64,000 nucleotides of DNA from NCBI RefSeq assembly GCF_001562055.1, contig NZ_LLWE01000018.1, positions 248,001 to 312,000 of the forward strand. Reading direction: 5' to 3'. The stretch comes from Polycladidibacter stylochi. Lineage in GTDB: Bacteria; Pseudomonadota; Alphaproteobacteria; Rhizobiales; Stappiaceae. Below are positions 38,010 through 47,288 of the stretch, in pieces; position 1 is the first letter of the stretch, and every line of letters begins with the position of its first letter. The position numbers and the translations under genes are program-made. Below the pieces are notes generated by a model. It had not been told where the DNA came from, made no database searches, and saw only the letters and a list, made by a program, of their open reading frames with translations.

Positions 38010-40850
38010 ATGAGAAATTATATATTTAAGTCGATAGTTTTGATTGCTCTGCTTTTAACTGGTCTTATGCCTTTACACGCAATGAGCTTGCAAGAAGCCG
38101 TGCGGCTGACTTTGGCTAATCACCCCGAGTTGCGTGCGGCTGAAAAAGGAGCGGAGGCTGCCCGATTTGCCCAAGAACGTGTTGAAGGGCAGTGGTATCC
38201 GCGCCTGACCTTTGAAGCCGAAGGCGGGGCGGAATGGCGTGAACGGCGCTCGACACGGCGCATATCGCGGTTCTGGTATGGGCCGTATCGGGTTGGTGCA
38301 CGTGCCACGCAGCAATTGTTTGATGGTTTTGCAACTACCCATAAAGTTCGCAGGCAAGCGCATTTAAGCGAAGCTGCCCACTATGCTATTGATGCGCAAG
38401 CTGAGCTGTTAGCACTAGAAACGGCATTGGCTTACAATGAAATAGCCCGAATGCAAGTGCTTGAAACGTTGGCGAGATCTAATCTCCAATATTTGCGATC
38501 AATGGAGGAAAAGAGTCGAAAAGGCGTTTTACAAGGTGTTCTATCAATTGCCGATCAGCAGTTAGCCGAGGCGCGAGCCAGTGCCGGGGCGGTGGCACTT
38601 AGTGAGGTAAAAGAGGCACTTGCAAAAGCTCAAGAGCAATTTAAATCCCTTACTGGGGTTGTTTTTCGCGGTACTGCTGGTGGGGGACGGCTGGAGGCGG
38701 TTGCCTCATCACTTAGCCAGTTAATTACGCAGGTACGGCGTGATAACCCCTATTTGAAACAGTTGCAGCAAAATGCAGGGGCTGCCGAGGAAAACATTCG
38801 GGTTTCGGAGGCGGGGTATTACCCGGAGGTTGATTTAGAGCTGCAATCTGGACTGCGGGAAAATTATGACGGACGTTTGGGGGTTGACCGTGGCGCTAGT
38901 GCCAGCATTTTAATGCGCTGGAATGTTTTTGATGGTCCAAGGCGCTCTAGTTTGTATGGGCAACGGGTCGCAGAAGCAGGAGAAAAAAAATACCAGTTTG
39001 ACGCTGCGCTGCGGCGCTTGGAAGAAAGAGCCAGAGCGGCCTATGGGCAACTGCAAGAGCTGCAAAAGCAGCAAAGATATTTACAACAGCAAGTGCATTC
39101 TTCCATGGCTTTACGCCACTCTTATACAAGACAATACAGTTTAGGAGAGCGGCAACTGCTTGATGTGCTTGAGGTGCAAGCGCAGTACTTTGCCGCACAG
39201 GTTCAAGCCGTTTCCGTTCGTTATGCCTATCAGGATTTACGTTATGAATTGTTGGCGTTAAGTGGTGCGCTGGTTGAGCAGCTCCTTGGTGTGCAAAGTC
39301 GTGATCTGCCATCTTTAAGAGCACAAAAAAGCAAGGGACTTGCTGCAAATGAGCGTACTGGCGATGCTACACCAGCGCTTGTTCGTCCACCAAATGAAGC
39401 GCTGGCTGCCAGTCTGGATGAAATGCAAGGTGTTGTCACCGCGCGGCGTTCCTTTGAAAAACGTAGGGGCGATTTACGAGAGCAGGATGTTCACCGTCTT
39501 GTGCGTTTGCCTTCTAAACGTGTTGATGATGAAAAAAACGAAACCACCAGCGCACTACAGCCCTTGGAAATGGGGCATTTAGAGGGGCAAGAGCTTAAAG
39601 AGCATCGCGATAAAAAAGTAATCCTCTCTGAGAATATCGGGTTAAACGGGGACAAGCACAAGAAAAGCCCATCCCCCCATGTGTTGGCAGAGCTGCCTTT
39701 TGAAACAGGAGAAAAGGCTGTGGCTAGTGTGGCCTATGGTGATGGGGGGGATTTAGCGTCAAAGTATCGTGCTTTTGCAAGTAAGCCAGACGATAAGGGC
39801 GCTTTAGCTTTACAAAAAGGCTTTGTACGCCCTACAAAAAGTGATCGTCAAACAGGCATTCACCGTCATGCGCATACCCGCGCGACAACGCGCTTGATCG
39901 TGATGAGGCAGGGGGAAGGTGCGAGGAAAGCCGCACTCGGCGGTTGGCATGGTGTACAAGCCTCATTTGCCTGGGTTCTTTTGCCGACCCTTAAGAGTAG
40001 CGAGCTCAAGCAATCGACAGAACGGTTGAACGCGCTTGTGAAACATGGTGCTACGCGCTCACCCGCTGATTCTTCTAGGCCAACCGTTGCGGCCGCTAGG
40101 CAAGAGAGAAACAGGTTCTCAAAGCAGCTTAACCGGATTGGAGCAAGTTTAATTTTGGGTGAAAATGCTAGATCTACTGTGGCCTTACCACTGGTTAAAC
40201 CCGCAGGTTTTCGTGGAGAGCTTACCCGTCAGGTTTCTACAGTAATGAATGCGGGGCAAAATTTTTTCAAAGAGAACAGGAAGAGGCAACGACCAGCCCG
40301 CATGCTGAGCAGTCGCTTGCAAGTGGGGCGCATGGCAAAAACTACTGGGTTATATGGAAATGTCGCACCTATAAAATCGGATCAAGGGCACGCCTTTAGC
40401 ACGCAAAGCGTTATTCCAAGGCCTAAAGCTACGGGTATCAAACAGGGCTCTAATGCCCAGTCTGCGCATAAAAAAAGTGATTTCTTTATTGTTGGGGGAG
40501 CGCAACAGCAAGAGGGTGAGCAGGCAAGAGTGCAGGTTAAGCCTAAGGAGAGTTATAATTCCGTCGGGGTGGTGTCTTCGCGGCCACTACAAAATCCAAA
40601 GGGTTTGGTTGTTGCAGCGCGCAGTCGCCAGACCTTTGATAAAGCCCTGGAACAGCTTAACTCTAGCTGGTTCATTGAAACAAGTGATAGGAGTGGTAAG
40701 GGGCAAATTCTCTCTCAAGCCGTGATTCCGCTTCCACGGGTTAAGCCCAAGGGGGGCTCTTTCAAAGACCTGCCGATTACAGCTGTGCAAGCACAACATA
40801 AAGCGAAGAAGCAGCGCAAGGGTATCTGGTCGCACAGCAAACAAAACTAG
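38010..40850 (+). CDS. TolC-family outer membrane efflux protein with a very long basic C-terminal extension
   Basis: The first roughly 430 residues form a TolC/OEP protein. They comprise a signal peptide ending near HAM, MSLQEAVRLTLANHPELRAA, a first repeat with VGARATQQLFDGFATTHKV, and a second repeat with SILMRWNVFDGPRRSSLYG and YSLGERQLLDVLEVQAQYF. This type belongs with AggA/LapE proteins of type I secretion for large adhesins. From about residue 440 to 946 there follows a low-complexity, lysine- and arginine-rich, mostly polar tail with no domain I know, containing recurrent short V-I-P-x-P-(K/R) motifs. TolC proteins are normally 430-500 residues. ATG 38010 is preferred (GGGG at 38000-38003). 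It likely works with the ABC and HlyD-like genes downstream. Confidence 0.85.
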   Translation: MRNYIFKSIVLIALLLTGLMPLHAMSLQEAVRLTLANHPELRAAEKGAEAARFAQERVEGQWYPRLTFEAEGGAEWRERRSTRRISRFWYGPYRVGARATQQLFDGFATTHKVRRQAHLSEAAHYAIDAQAELLALETALAYNEIARMQVLETLARSNLQYLRSMEEKSRKGVLQGVLSIADQQLAEARASAGAVALSEVKEALAKAQEQFKSLTGVVFRGTAGGGRLEAVASSLSQLITQVRRDNPYLKQLQQNAGAAEENIRVSEAGYYPEVDLELQSGLRENYDGRLGVDRGASASILMRWNVFDGPRRSSLYGQRVAEAGEKKYQFDAALRRLEERARAAYGQLQELQKQQRYLQQQVHSSMALRHSYTRQYSLGERQLLDVLEVQAQYFAAQVQAVSVRYAYQDLRYELLALSGALVEQLLGVQSRDLPSLRAQKSKGLAANERTGDATPALVRPPNEALAASLDEMQGVVTARRSFEKRRGDLREQDVHRLVRLPSKRVDDEKNETTSALQPLEMGHLEGQELKEHRDKKVILSENIGLNGDKHKKSPSPHVLAELPFETGEKAVASVAYGDGGDLASKYRAFASKPDDKGALALQKGFVRPTKSDRQTGIHRHAHTRATTRLIVMRQGEGARKAALGGWHGVQASFAWVLLPTLKSSELKQSTERLNALVKHGATRSPADSSRPTVAAARQERNRFSKQLNRIGASLILGENARSTVALPLVKPAGFRGELTRQVSTVMNAGQNFFKENRKRQRPARMLSSRLQVGRMAKTTGLYGNVAPIKSDQGHAFSTQSVIPRPKATGIKQGSNAQSAHKKSDFFIVGGAQQQEGEQARVQVKPKESYNSVGVVSSRPLQNPKGLVVAARSRQTFDKALEQLNSSWFIETSDRSGKGQILSQAVIPLPRVKPKGGSFKDLPITAVQAQHKAKKQRKGIWSHSKQN

Positions 40851-41194
40851 TTTTGTGTTTATTACTCACTATAGAACTATCGGCTTATAAATTTCGCTCA
40901 AGTTGCATGTTGTTTGTGTAAGGCGTGGTTGTTTGCTTTTTGTGTTGTGCCGAACGCTAACATGAAGCGAGTGTTAAAGTGTCCGTTTGACACCACTATT
41001 GCAAGTGTGCTCGAAGCTTAAGTTGAGTGCGTAAATTAACCCTCTATTGTTTTTCGTAGGCTTGATTGGGGTGGTTAAGATTATGTCTCGTGCCATACAG
41101 GTCTATTTCTCGCTGCAGGGAGCTTTGGCAAAGTGGTTGTTTGCTTTGTTGCCTCAGCACCTCAAAGCTTGCCCGTCTATTGGGGTGTGCTTAG
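40851..41194. other. Intergenic region between the convergent TolC-like and ABC genes
   Basis: 344 bases with no convincing gene and no classical terminator. A 62-codon frame here (41047-41235) runs into the ABC gene end and was not accepted. Confidence 0.45.
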
Positions 41195-43345
41195 TTACTT
41201 TTGCTCATCAGCAATTATTTGCCCCCGATCAATAATGATGACACGATCCACAAGGTCAAGAGGGGTGCTGCGATGGGTTGTCATAAGCAAAGTTTGATGC
41301 GGCTGAATATGCTGTTGTAGTTCTTTAATTATGTGCTCTTCGGTTTTCGTGTCCATCGTGCCTGTTGGGTCGTCTAATAATACAATTGGCGGATGGTTGA
41401 TGAAGGCTTTTATCATTTGAAGTGCTTGCAACTCGCCTGCAGACAGTTGTTGCAGTTCAGCACTCAGCTGCGTCTGTTCGCAATTGAGCAGGCGGTTGAA
41501 AACATTTGTTGCGCCTGCTTTTTGTGCGGCACAGATTATATCTTCAAGTGACGGTTTGTAATAGCTGCGCTGAAAGTTTGTGAAAAGGTCATAGGGCCAT
41601 AAACGTATACCTTGAAAAATGGCGGTAATACTTGCAGCGCGCTCGGCCGGAAAATAGCTGGAAAGCTCTAGTCCATCAATGATAACCTGCCCTTTTTGCG
41701 GCAAATATATACCGCCTATCGTTTTTAGCAGGCTGGTTTTGCCGCTGCCTGTGGCTCCCAGTATGGCGGTTTTTTCCCCTGCTTTTATCTGCAGGTTTAT
41801 GTTGGAGAGAATGTTCTCATTGGTATTTTTGTTATTGTAACCGGTTTGTTTCAGGGTGAGTTTTTTAATTTCAATCTCGCCGTGTTCGATTTTTCGCGCC
41901 ACATGGGGCTTGGCAGTATTACGGCCTATGTGCGCTGGCTGATCACCGTTTTGAGAGTATGTGCGCGCGGGGCTGCGTGTTCCTAGTAAATTCCACTGGG
42001 CCGCTGTGCTGAGTGTTATTATTGATAGGGTTGCTAGAGCCGATAAATGTAAAGTTCCCTGCATACTCAGTTCAAATGCCAGCCCCAAACCAAGAGAAGT
42101 CAACAGCACTGCCTTTATGAACGCGGTCTGCCAGTTTTCTTGAAACTCTCTCGCCTCAACGGCTTGAAAAGAGCGGGCAAGGTAGCCACGCACTTTGTGA
42201 TAGAGGGCAGAGGTGACGATTGTTTCTACGAGCGACTTTGAGAGCAAAAGGTTTTGCGTGGGTTTATCCGCGCTTTGCTGTGTATCTGCCGCCGGTCGGT
42301 TTAGAAGCAAATGAGCGCACAACAATATAAACTGTAAAAGAGCAATGGCCAGAAAATGTGGTTGTGTTGTGCTGGCCGCAATTGCGACAAGGCATAGAAA
42401 AATGGCATTGGCACGATCGCAGATACTGAGTGTGTGTGGGCGATGGTGCGTTGGGGTGTATGCCGGGGAGGTATGAGGGCTGGTGGCGCTTTTCCAGCTC
42501 TTACCCATTGTTTTGGGTGATAACAAGGCCTCAAGTTTGTTCAGCTCACAGGTGAAGCGAAGCTTATTCTCATAAGCTCTGGCAATTGAGAGTTTTATCC
42601 GCTCAATGAGATAATAACTTACGGGCAATAAGCCTATTAAGCACAGCCAAATATAGCTTTGCGTGTTCATGTTTGGCCAGTTGAATCCAGCTGTGGTTTG
42701 GCCGTCTGTTGATTGTGGCATTTGCAGAACTGTTGCGCCCAGTAAAAGCGCTAGGCTGAAGAAGACAAAGCTTAAGCTTAAAAGACCAAGGGTTAATTGG
42801 GGTGATTTGAGCGTTGTTGCCTTGATCTTTTCTTGCTGTTTAAGTCGTTTGCTCGGTTTTGTTTTGACCAGATAAATGGGCGTGCTGGATTTGAGTGCAA
42901 TTTCGCTGTGCTGCATGTTTATCGTGCCGCCAGCGGCCTGAGGCAATGCTACGGTTATTTTGTTTTCGCCATGGGTGGCAATAGCAACCACCGGGCCGAC
43001 GCCCTTGAGGTTTATCAGAGCCGGTAGGAGCAGGTCGGAGAGCGAGGATATGGGCGCATTGGTTCGTTTTAGGATGAAACCGCATTCATTCGCAGCCCGC
43101 TGGAATTGCTGGATTGAAAAGCGCTCTCCGGTTCGTAAATACCGCTCTTGCAGGCGGGAGATGTTAACTGGGTGGTCCAGTTGCTGGGCAAGTATTTGCA
43201 AAACGCCGGCATAGGGGTCTTCAAAGCCATAATCGTCGATAGTTTGTGGAGTCCCCGCTTGCGGGAGCTGTGAGTGGTCCTGATGGTCGGCTTGTTGTTT
43301 GTGTTCGTCCCGCACATCTTTTGTCAGACTTGTTGAAACGCCCAT
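41195..43345 (-). CDS. Divergent type I secretion ABC transporter (LapB/RTX-exporter type)
   Basis: A 716-residue half-transporter. An N-terminal C39-peptidase-like domain (about residues 45-160) lacks the catalytic cysteine, as in RTX/LapB exporters. The membrane domain of about 180-460 is followed by the ATPase domain. Walker A is normal (LGATGSGKTSLLKT) and a Q-loop is present (AIFQGIRLWPYDLF). The signature reads LSAGELQ instead of LSGGQ, and Walker B is IVLLDDPTGTMD, with aspartate where the catalytic glutamate belongs. The H-loop is LLMTTHRST. AAGGAG precedes the ATG. It is divergent from the HlyD-like gene and convergent to the TolC-like gene; together they look like one type I secretion machine. 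ATP hydrolysis may be slow or impaired. Confidence 0.82.
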   Translation of the reverse strand: MGVSTSLTKDVRDEHKQQADHQDHSQLPQAGTPQTIDDYGFEDPYAGVLQILAQQLDHPVNISRLQERYLRTGERFSIQQFQRAANECGFILKRTNAPISSLSDLLLPALINLKGVGPVVAIATHGENKITVALPQAAGGTINMQHSEIALKSSTPIYLVKTKPSKRLKQQEKIKATTLKSPQLTLGLLSLSFVFFSLALLLGATVLQMPQSTDGQTTAGFNWPNMNTQSYIWLCLIGLLPVSYYLIERIKLSIARAYENKLRFTCELNKLEALLSPKTMGKSWKSATSPHTSPAYTPTHHRPHTLSICDRANAIFLCLVAIAASTTQPHFLAIALLQFILLCAHLLLNRPAADTQQSADKPTQNLLLSKSLVETIVTSALYHKVRGYLARSFQAVEAREFQENWQTAFIKAVLLTSLGLGLAFELSMQGTLHLSALATLSIITLSTAAQWNLLGTRSPARTYSQNGDQPAHIGRNTAKPHVARKIEHGEIEIKKLTLKQTGYNNKNTNENILSNINLQIKAGEKTAILGATGSGKTSLLKTIGGIYLPQKGQVIIDGLELSSYFPAERAASITAIFQGIRLWPYDLFTNFQRSYYKPSLEDIICAAQKAGATNVFNRLLNCEQTQLSAELQQLSAGELQALQMIKAFINHPPIVLLDDPTGTMDTKTEEHIIKELQQHIQPHQTLLMTTHRSTPLDLVDRVIIIDRGQIIADEQK

Positions 43346-43495
43346 GCAGAACTCCTTAGTGAGTGTTGACGGATTAAAGGGTGCGCATGACGCGATAACC
43401 TATGAAAAGGCTATGCGATTCTTTGCTGTATGAGAGCACCTGAACAATCACGGGTGAAGACTGCTTTGTTTGGGGTGTCCGGATGCGTTGCCTTT

Positions 43496-43531
43496 GAAAT
43501 GGCCAGTGAAATGGCTAGTGAAATGGCCTGC
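43496..43531. repeat. Three tandem 12-mers upstream of the HlyD-like gene
   Basis: GAAATGGCCAGT, GAAATGGCTAGT and GAAATGGCCTGC follow one another without a gap, in the divergent promoter region between the ABC and HlyD-like genes. The role is unknown; they could bind a regulator or be slippage products. Confidence 0.6.
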
Positions 43532-43621
43532 GATTTTTGGGTCTTTTGTCACTCAACTGGCAATCGTAATGGGCATTGTGCGGCGTGCTTGGTGTGCGTT
43601 TGTGGTGCTGAGGGTGTATAA

Positions 43622-45439
43622 ATGGTGCAACAAGCGGCTGAGGAGATTTATCTGGCAGTACTTGGTCGCCGTCAAAGGTACCTAGTTTGGCTTGGTTTGT
43701 TTACTGGCTGCCTGTTGTTTTTGCTAAGTGCGGGTTTTCTTAGCCTTCTTTCGTTTCAGCAATCGCGCGAGATACCGGTTGGGGTTGTTCTTGCCGATTT
43801 TATCGAGTTTGTGCCCTTGCAGAAGGGGCAAGGGGGCTTTTACGTTAACGGGAGTGGGCAATCCTTACCGCTTGTTGTGGTGAGTAATGAAGGTAAGATT
43901 GTTTTTTTGCGAAAGGATGGGCTACGGGTTCAGGCTGGCAGTCAGCTTACATTTCTCAGAGAAGAACGCTCTAGTGGACACGTGCCCGCGCTGGATAATG
44001 AACAAAACAGGCCACAAACATCGCCTTTAGGCCGTCATGATCGGAAGGAGAGTTTTGATCAGCGAGCACAAGTTAATTGGGAGCGATTACAGGGACAACG
44101 CGATGAGCTGAATAAACAGGCGAAAACCTTGAGTATAATCCTTGAAGCTTTGCCAAAGGGGGGAGGCGTTCGGGATGATCCGACCTCCTTGGAGGAAATA
44201 GAACGATTTCGTTTTGGGCTTCAAGGTGTTTGGCTCGATTTAATAGAGGAGGCTGCCACGTTGCCAGAGCCTGTTCGGCTGCTTGGGCCGGGGGAAGTCA
44301 CGTTAGACGCTGGGCTTGAACGGCTTAGCCAGCTTGTTGAAAGTGCACAAGAAAGCCATGAAATCTACCATGCGGGTGCGCAAAGGCGCGGAATTTTGGC
44401 AAAAGAACTGGCGCTCATTTTGCAAGAAAAACAAATGAAGGCTCCTCTTGTTGAAGAGCTGATTATTCCACGAATTGCGATTATTGAGCTTGAGCGGGCG
44501 GCACTTGCCAAGCAACGACAAATTGCTGGCGAAGAATTGGCCCTTTTACAAAACGGTAAGCGGCTGCAAAAGGATTATGCGCAAATCCGGATCGCGCTAG
44601 AGGAAACTCTATTGCAAATGAAACAGGTTGAACAGCGGTTTGCTGATTTTGGGCGAGATCTGGACGATAGCGGTGTAGAGCAGTCAATAGTTTTGCCTTC
44701 AACACAGTGGCCTAGGGAAACAGGAAGCGTGACTAACGGCAGGACTACGCCCCTAAAAGCAACGCGCGCAGATCGGCAGGATTTGGAACCAGTATTTATC
44801 GCCCCGCGGCAAGGCTTTTTATATGAAGTAAAGCGCGCGGCTGATTCTAATGGTCAGGGTTGGAGCCGGGCGGTGGTTTTTATTGCAGAGCAGGGCAGTT
44901 TTACCGCTCAAAAGCACTCAATAGGCAGTGAACGGGTGCAAGTGGGCGAAAGCCATTTGAAAGCTGAACTGCCAAGTGCCGCAAGTTTGTCATCGTGGTT
45001 GCCCTTTATTGAGAGAGGTTTAGATCCGTTAGGGCAACAAAAAGGTAAGGCATTGGGCGAGGTTTTTCTTCAGATCAGTGGTGTGTATTTTGGACAGCAA
45101 GGGAAATTAGCTTTTAAAAATGAGGAAAAAAATGCTTTTCAGGGGGGCTCATTCGTGGCTGATCGTTGGCCAGAGGATAAGCAGGAGAAAACCTTGGTGA
45201 GCCATCGGTTTTCTTGGGAGCGTGCCGCACTAACACACTTTGAGGGCTCAAAATTCATTAATTCCCAAAAAGAGCTGAATCCCACAAATAACATGGCGGT
45301 TTTGCGCTGGCAGGAGCAGCAAACCGTTGTGCGAATTATTTGGCAAAGGTTTTGGCGTGAATGGGCACATGGGGCACTTAAAACCAGCAAGCAGTATTGG
45401 CAGGAACTACGGGTTTTTGCAGGTAAGCAGTTTGCTTAG
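43622..45439 (+). CDS. HlyD-like membrane fusion protein of type I secretion (divergent)
   Basis: A 605-residue protein with a short cytoplasmic N-terminus and one membrane helix (about residues 20-45, LVWLGLFTGCLLFLLSAGFL). A small beta-like segment follows, then a long coiled-coil stretch (about 140-350, many E/Q/R heptads such as RDELNKQAKTLSIILEAL). The C-terminal part of about 390-520 may be the beta-barrel (FIAPRQGFLYEVKRA) and is followed by a polar tail. This layout is that of HlyD/LapC adaptors, but the classical signature is not evident and it is longer than usual (about 430-480). GAGGG at 43610-43614 supports the ATG at 43622. It is divergent from the ABC gene. Confidence 0.75.
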   Translation: MVQQAAEEIYLAVLGRRQRYLVWLGLFTGCLLFLLSAGFLSLLSFQQSREIPVGVVLADFIEFVPLQKGQGGFYVNGSGQSLPLVVVSNEGKIVFLRKDGLRVQAGSQLTFLREERSSGHVPALDNEQNRPQTSPLGRHDRKESFDQRAQVNWERLQGQRDELNKQAKTLSIILEALPKGGGVRDDPTSLEEIERFRFGLQGVWLDLIEEAATLPEPVRLLGPGEVTLDAGLERLSQLVESAQESHEIYHAGAQRRGILAKELALILQEKQMKAPLVEELIIPRIAIIELERAALAKQRQIAGEELALLQNGKRLQKDYAQIRIALEETLLQMKQVEQRFADFGRDLDDSGVEQSIVLPSTQWPRETGSVTNGRTTPLKATRADRQDLEPVFIAPRQGFLYEVKRAADSNGQGWSRAVVFIAEQGSFTAQKHSIGSERVQVGESHLKAELPSAASLSSWLPFIERGLDPLGQQKGKALGEVFLQISGVYFGQQGKLAFKNEEKNAFQGGSFVADRWPEDKQEKTLVSHRFSWERAALTHFEGSKFINSQKELNPTNNMAVLRWQEQQTVVRIIWQRFWREWAHGALKTSKQYWQELRVFAGKQFA

Positions 45440-45638
45440 GGTGCGCTAAGGCTTTTCGTTCCAGAAGTAGTTTTTTATTTCCGCTTTGTGTCAGTTAACG
45501 AATACACATAGCTTTTGAAGGGTATTTGATCTTGAAAAAAGCTGAGTGGTATTATTTTCGTGAGCTTGATTCACGCAAAAGGGATGCGCTCAAGGTTTGG
45601 TGGTGTCTTGCTTTAGTGTTGAGTTTGTTGCGCCATTG

Positions 45639-45668
45639 CAAGCCTGCACTTGGTGGGGTGCAGGCTTG
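45639..45668. other. Hairpin between the HlyD-like and alcohol dehydrogenase genes
   Basis: CAAGCCTGCA pairs perfectly with TGCAGGCTTG over a 10-base loop, midway between two convergent genes. No T-tract follows, so a terminator function is possible but not shown. Confidence 0.5.
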
Positions 45669-45714
45669 GTGCTTCTTAAGGCAATATGTATTTTTGTATT
45701 AGCAGGCTGTGCTT

Positions 45715-46860
45715 TTAAAGGGCGTGGACCAATATTTCCTTGATTTCCTTTTGAGAAATGTTGGCATGCTCTCCCATATCATGCAGGTAATCCCTGGAAT
45801 CGATGGTTTTTAAGAAGGGTTTTAGCTGCTCGTTATTGCCAACGCCAATGTGGGAAAGGCGCGTGGGCATGTGCAGTTTATTGTAGAAGTTTTCAATTGC
45901 ATCAATGGTTTGCTCAGCCAAGAATGGATTTTCATGCAGGCCAAAAACATTGCGGCCCATTTGGCGCAGTTTACCGCGTTTCTGCTTGAGTTGTGCGCGT
46001 AGTAACGAGGGTTGAACAATTGAAAGTGTTGCTGCGTGGTCGGTGCCATAATAGGCGGTAATCTCATGTCCAATTCCATGGGTCGCCCAATCGGTGGGCA
46101 CACCGGCGCCCAAAAAGCCGTTGAGGGCCTGATTGGCGGCAAGCATGAGGTTTTCGCGCCATTCATCATCTTGCTGATCAAATGAATTTGCTAGTTTGAT
46201 AAGCGTTTTTAATAGGGTTTCCGCATAACCATCGTGGACCATAGCCTCCACGGGGTAGGTAAGGTATTGCTCGCAAATATGGACAAAAGCGTCAACAATA
46301 CCGTTACGTAGCTGGCGTTCGGGTAATGTCTTCATGGTGTCGGGGTCGAGTACGGCAAATTGCGGGCGAACCAATGGAGAGCCGAATGCACGCTTTTCCC
46401 GAGTTGCCATTTTGGTTACGACGGAATTGCCGTTGCTTTCACTTCCAGTGGCGGGCAAAGTTAGAATGCAACCCAAAGGCAATGCTTTTTCAACTGGGGT
46501 TTTTCTAGTGACAATGTCCCATGGTTCGCCTTCATAACAGCATGCCGCTGCAATGAGCTTGCAGCCATCCACCACCGAGCCTCCGCCGACTGCCAGAATG
46601 TAATCGAGCTTTTCTTCTTTCACCAGTGCGATGGCTTCCAACAGGGTTTCATAATGGGGGTTGGGCTCAATACCTGAAAACTCTTGCCACTGATACTTAT
46701 GGAGTGCCTTGGTAACTTGGTTATAAACCCCGTTTTTTTTGATCGAGCCACCACCGTAAGCAAGCAGCACGCGGGCATTTTCGGGGATTTGATCGGTAAT
46801 GGCTGAAATTTGGCCACGACCAAAAAAAATAGCGGTAGGGTTTTGAAAACTAAATAACAT
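45715..46860 (-). CDS. Iron-type (group III) alcohol dehydrogenase, YqhD/butanol dehydrogenase-like
   Basis: NAD(P)H-dependent aldehyde reductase or alcohol dehydrogenase of 381 residues. The N-terminal nucleotide-binding part has LLAYGGGSIKKNGVYNQV and LAVGGGSVVDGCKLIAAAC. The metal-binding part contains DAFVHICEQYLTYP and THGIGHEITAYYGTDHAATL, with the expected D, H, H and H metal ligands. ATG 46860 gives MLFSFQNPTAIFFGRG, the usual family start; a 24-codon upstream extension is unsupported. YqhD-type enzymes detoxify short aldehydes in many bacteria, but the physiological substrate here is not determined. No link to its neighbours is evident. Confidence 0.92.
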   Translation of the reverse strand: MLFSFQNPTAIFFGRGQISAITDQIPENARVLLAYGGGSIKKNGVYNQVTKALHKYQWQEFSGIEPNPHYETLLEAIALVKEEKLDYILAVGGGSVVDGCKLIAAACCYEGEPWDIVTRKTPVEKALPLGCILTLPATGSESNGNSVVTKMATREKRAFGSPLVRPQFAVLDPDTMKTLPERQLRNGIVDAFVHICEQYLTYPVEAMVHDGYAETLLKTLIKLANSFDQQDDEWRENLMLAANQALNGFLGAGVPTDWATHGIGHEITAYYGTDHAATLSIVQPSLLRAQLKQKRGKLRQMGRNVFGLHENPFLAEQTIDAIENFYNKLHMPTRLSHIGVGNNEQLKPFLKTIDSRDYLHDMGEHANISQKEIKEILVHAL

Positions 46861-47227
46861 GGTTGGCGTTCTCTTGCTTATTGGTGTGGGGTGCAGCAGG
46901 TGGGGCCGCTTGCGGGCACTTACTGACCACATTCACTTATAACCAGTGGGGAGCACCAGACTACGCCTAATTTTGGAAGCTTGAAAAGCCTTTGTTGGCA
47001 TGGTGAATAAAAAATACCTGAATTCTCTCGAGTTGTAATGTATTTTTACGTAGGGTGTTGGGTGGTTTTGGGGCGTGGTGTGTTGGGGGTGCAAGGTTTA
47101 TTTCTCGCCTGTACATAGAAGAGCATGTCATTAAGGCTTCAAATGTAGCCCAATCAAAAATTGATAAACTAAACCTGCTTATTGAGCAGCAAAGCTCTTG
47201 AACGGCAAGCTTTCTTATTTCGCCAAA
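46861..47227. other. Intergenic region upstream of the alcohol dehydrogenase gene
   Basis: About 365 bases without a convincing gene; it must contain the promoter of the dehydrogenase. No operator was recognised. Confidence 0.45.
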
Positions 47228-47252
47228 ATACCAGCCTTATTGAGGCTGGTAT
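47228..47252 (-). terminator. Intrinsic terminator after nnrS
   Basis: ATACCAGCC pairs with GGCTGGTAT with a 7-base loop. On the minus strand it is followed by TTTGGCG, a short T run. It lies 36 bases past the nnrS stop and probably ends the nor-nnrS transcription unit. Confidence 0.65.
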
Positions 47253-47288
47253 GTCCAATTATATTTTCCTGGGGCTAAATGGTGAAGC

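Noticed and set aside
41047-41235. 62-codon frame between the TolC-like and ABC genes
   Set aside because: It overlaps the 3' end of the ABC gene on the other strand, has weak start signals and no conserved pattern.
43430-43621. 63-codon frame ending exactly at the HlyD-like ATG
   Set aside because: It is cysteine-rich with no domain, includes the tandem 12-mers and has no good ribosome-binding site. The region is better explained as the divergent promoter.
45532-45702. 57-codon frame from a TTG, between the HlyD-like and dehydrogenase genes
   Set aside because: It has no ATG or GTG and spans a strong hairpin. It could be real but evidence is too thin to list.
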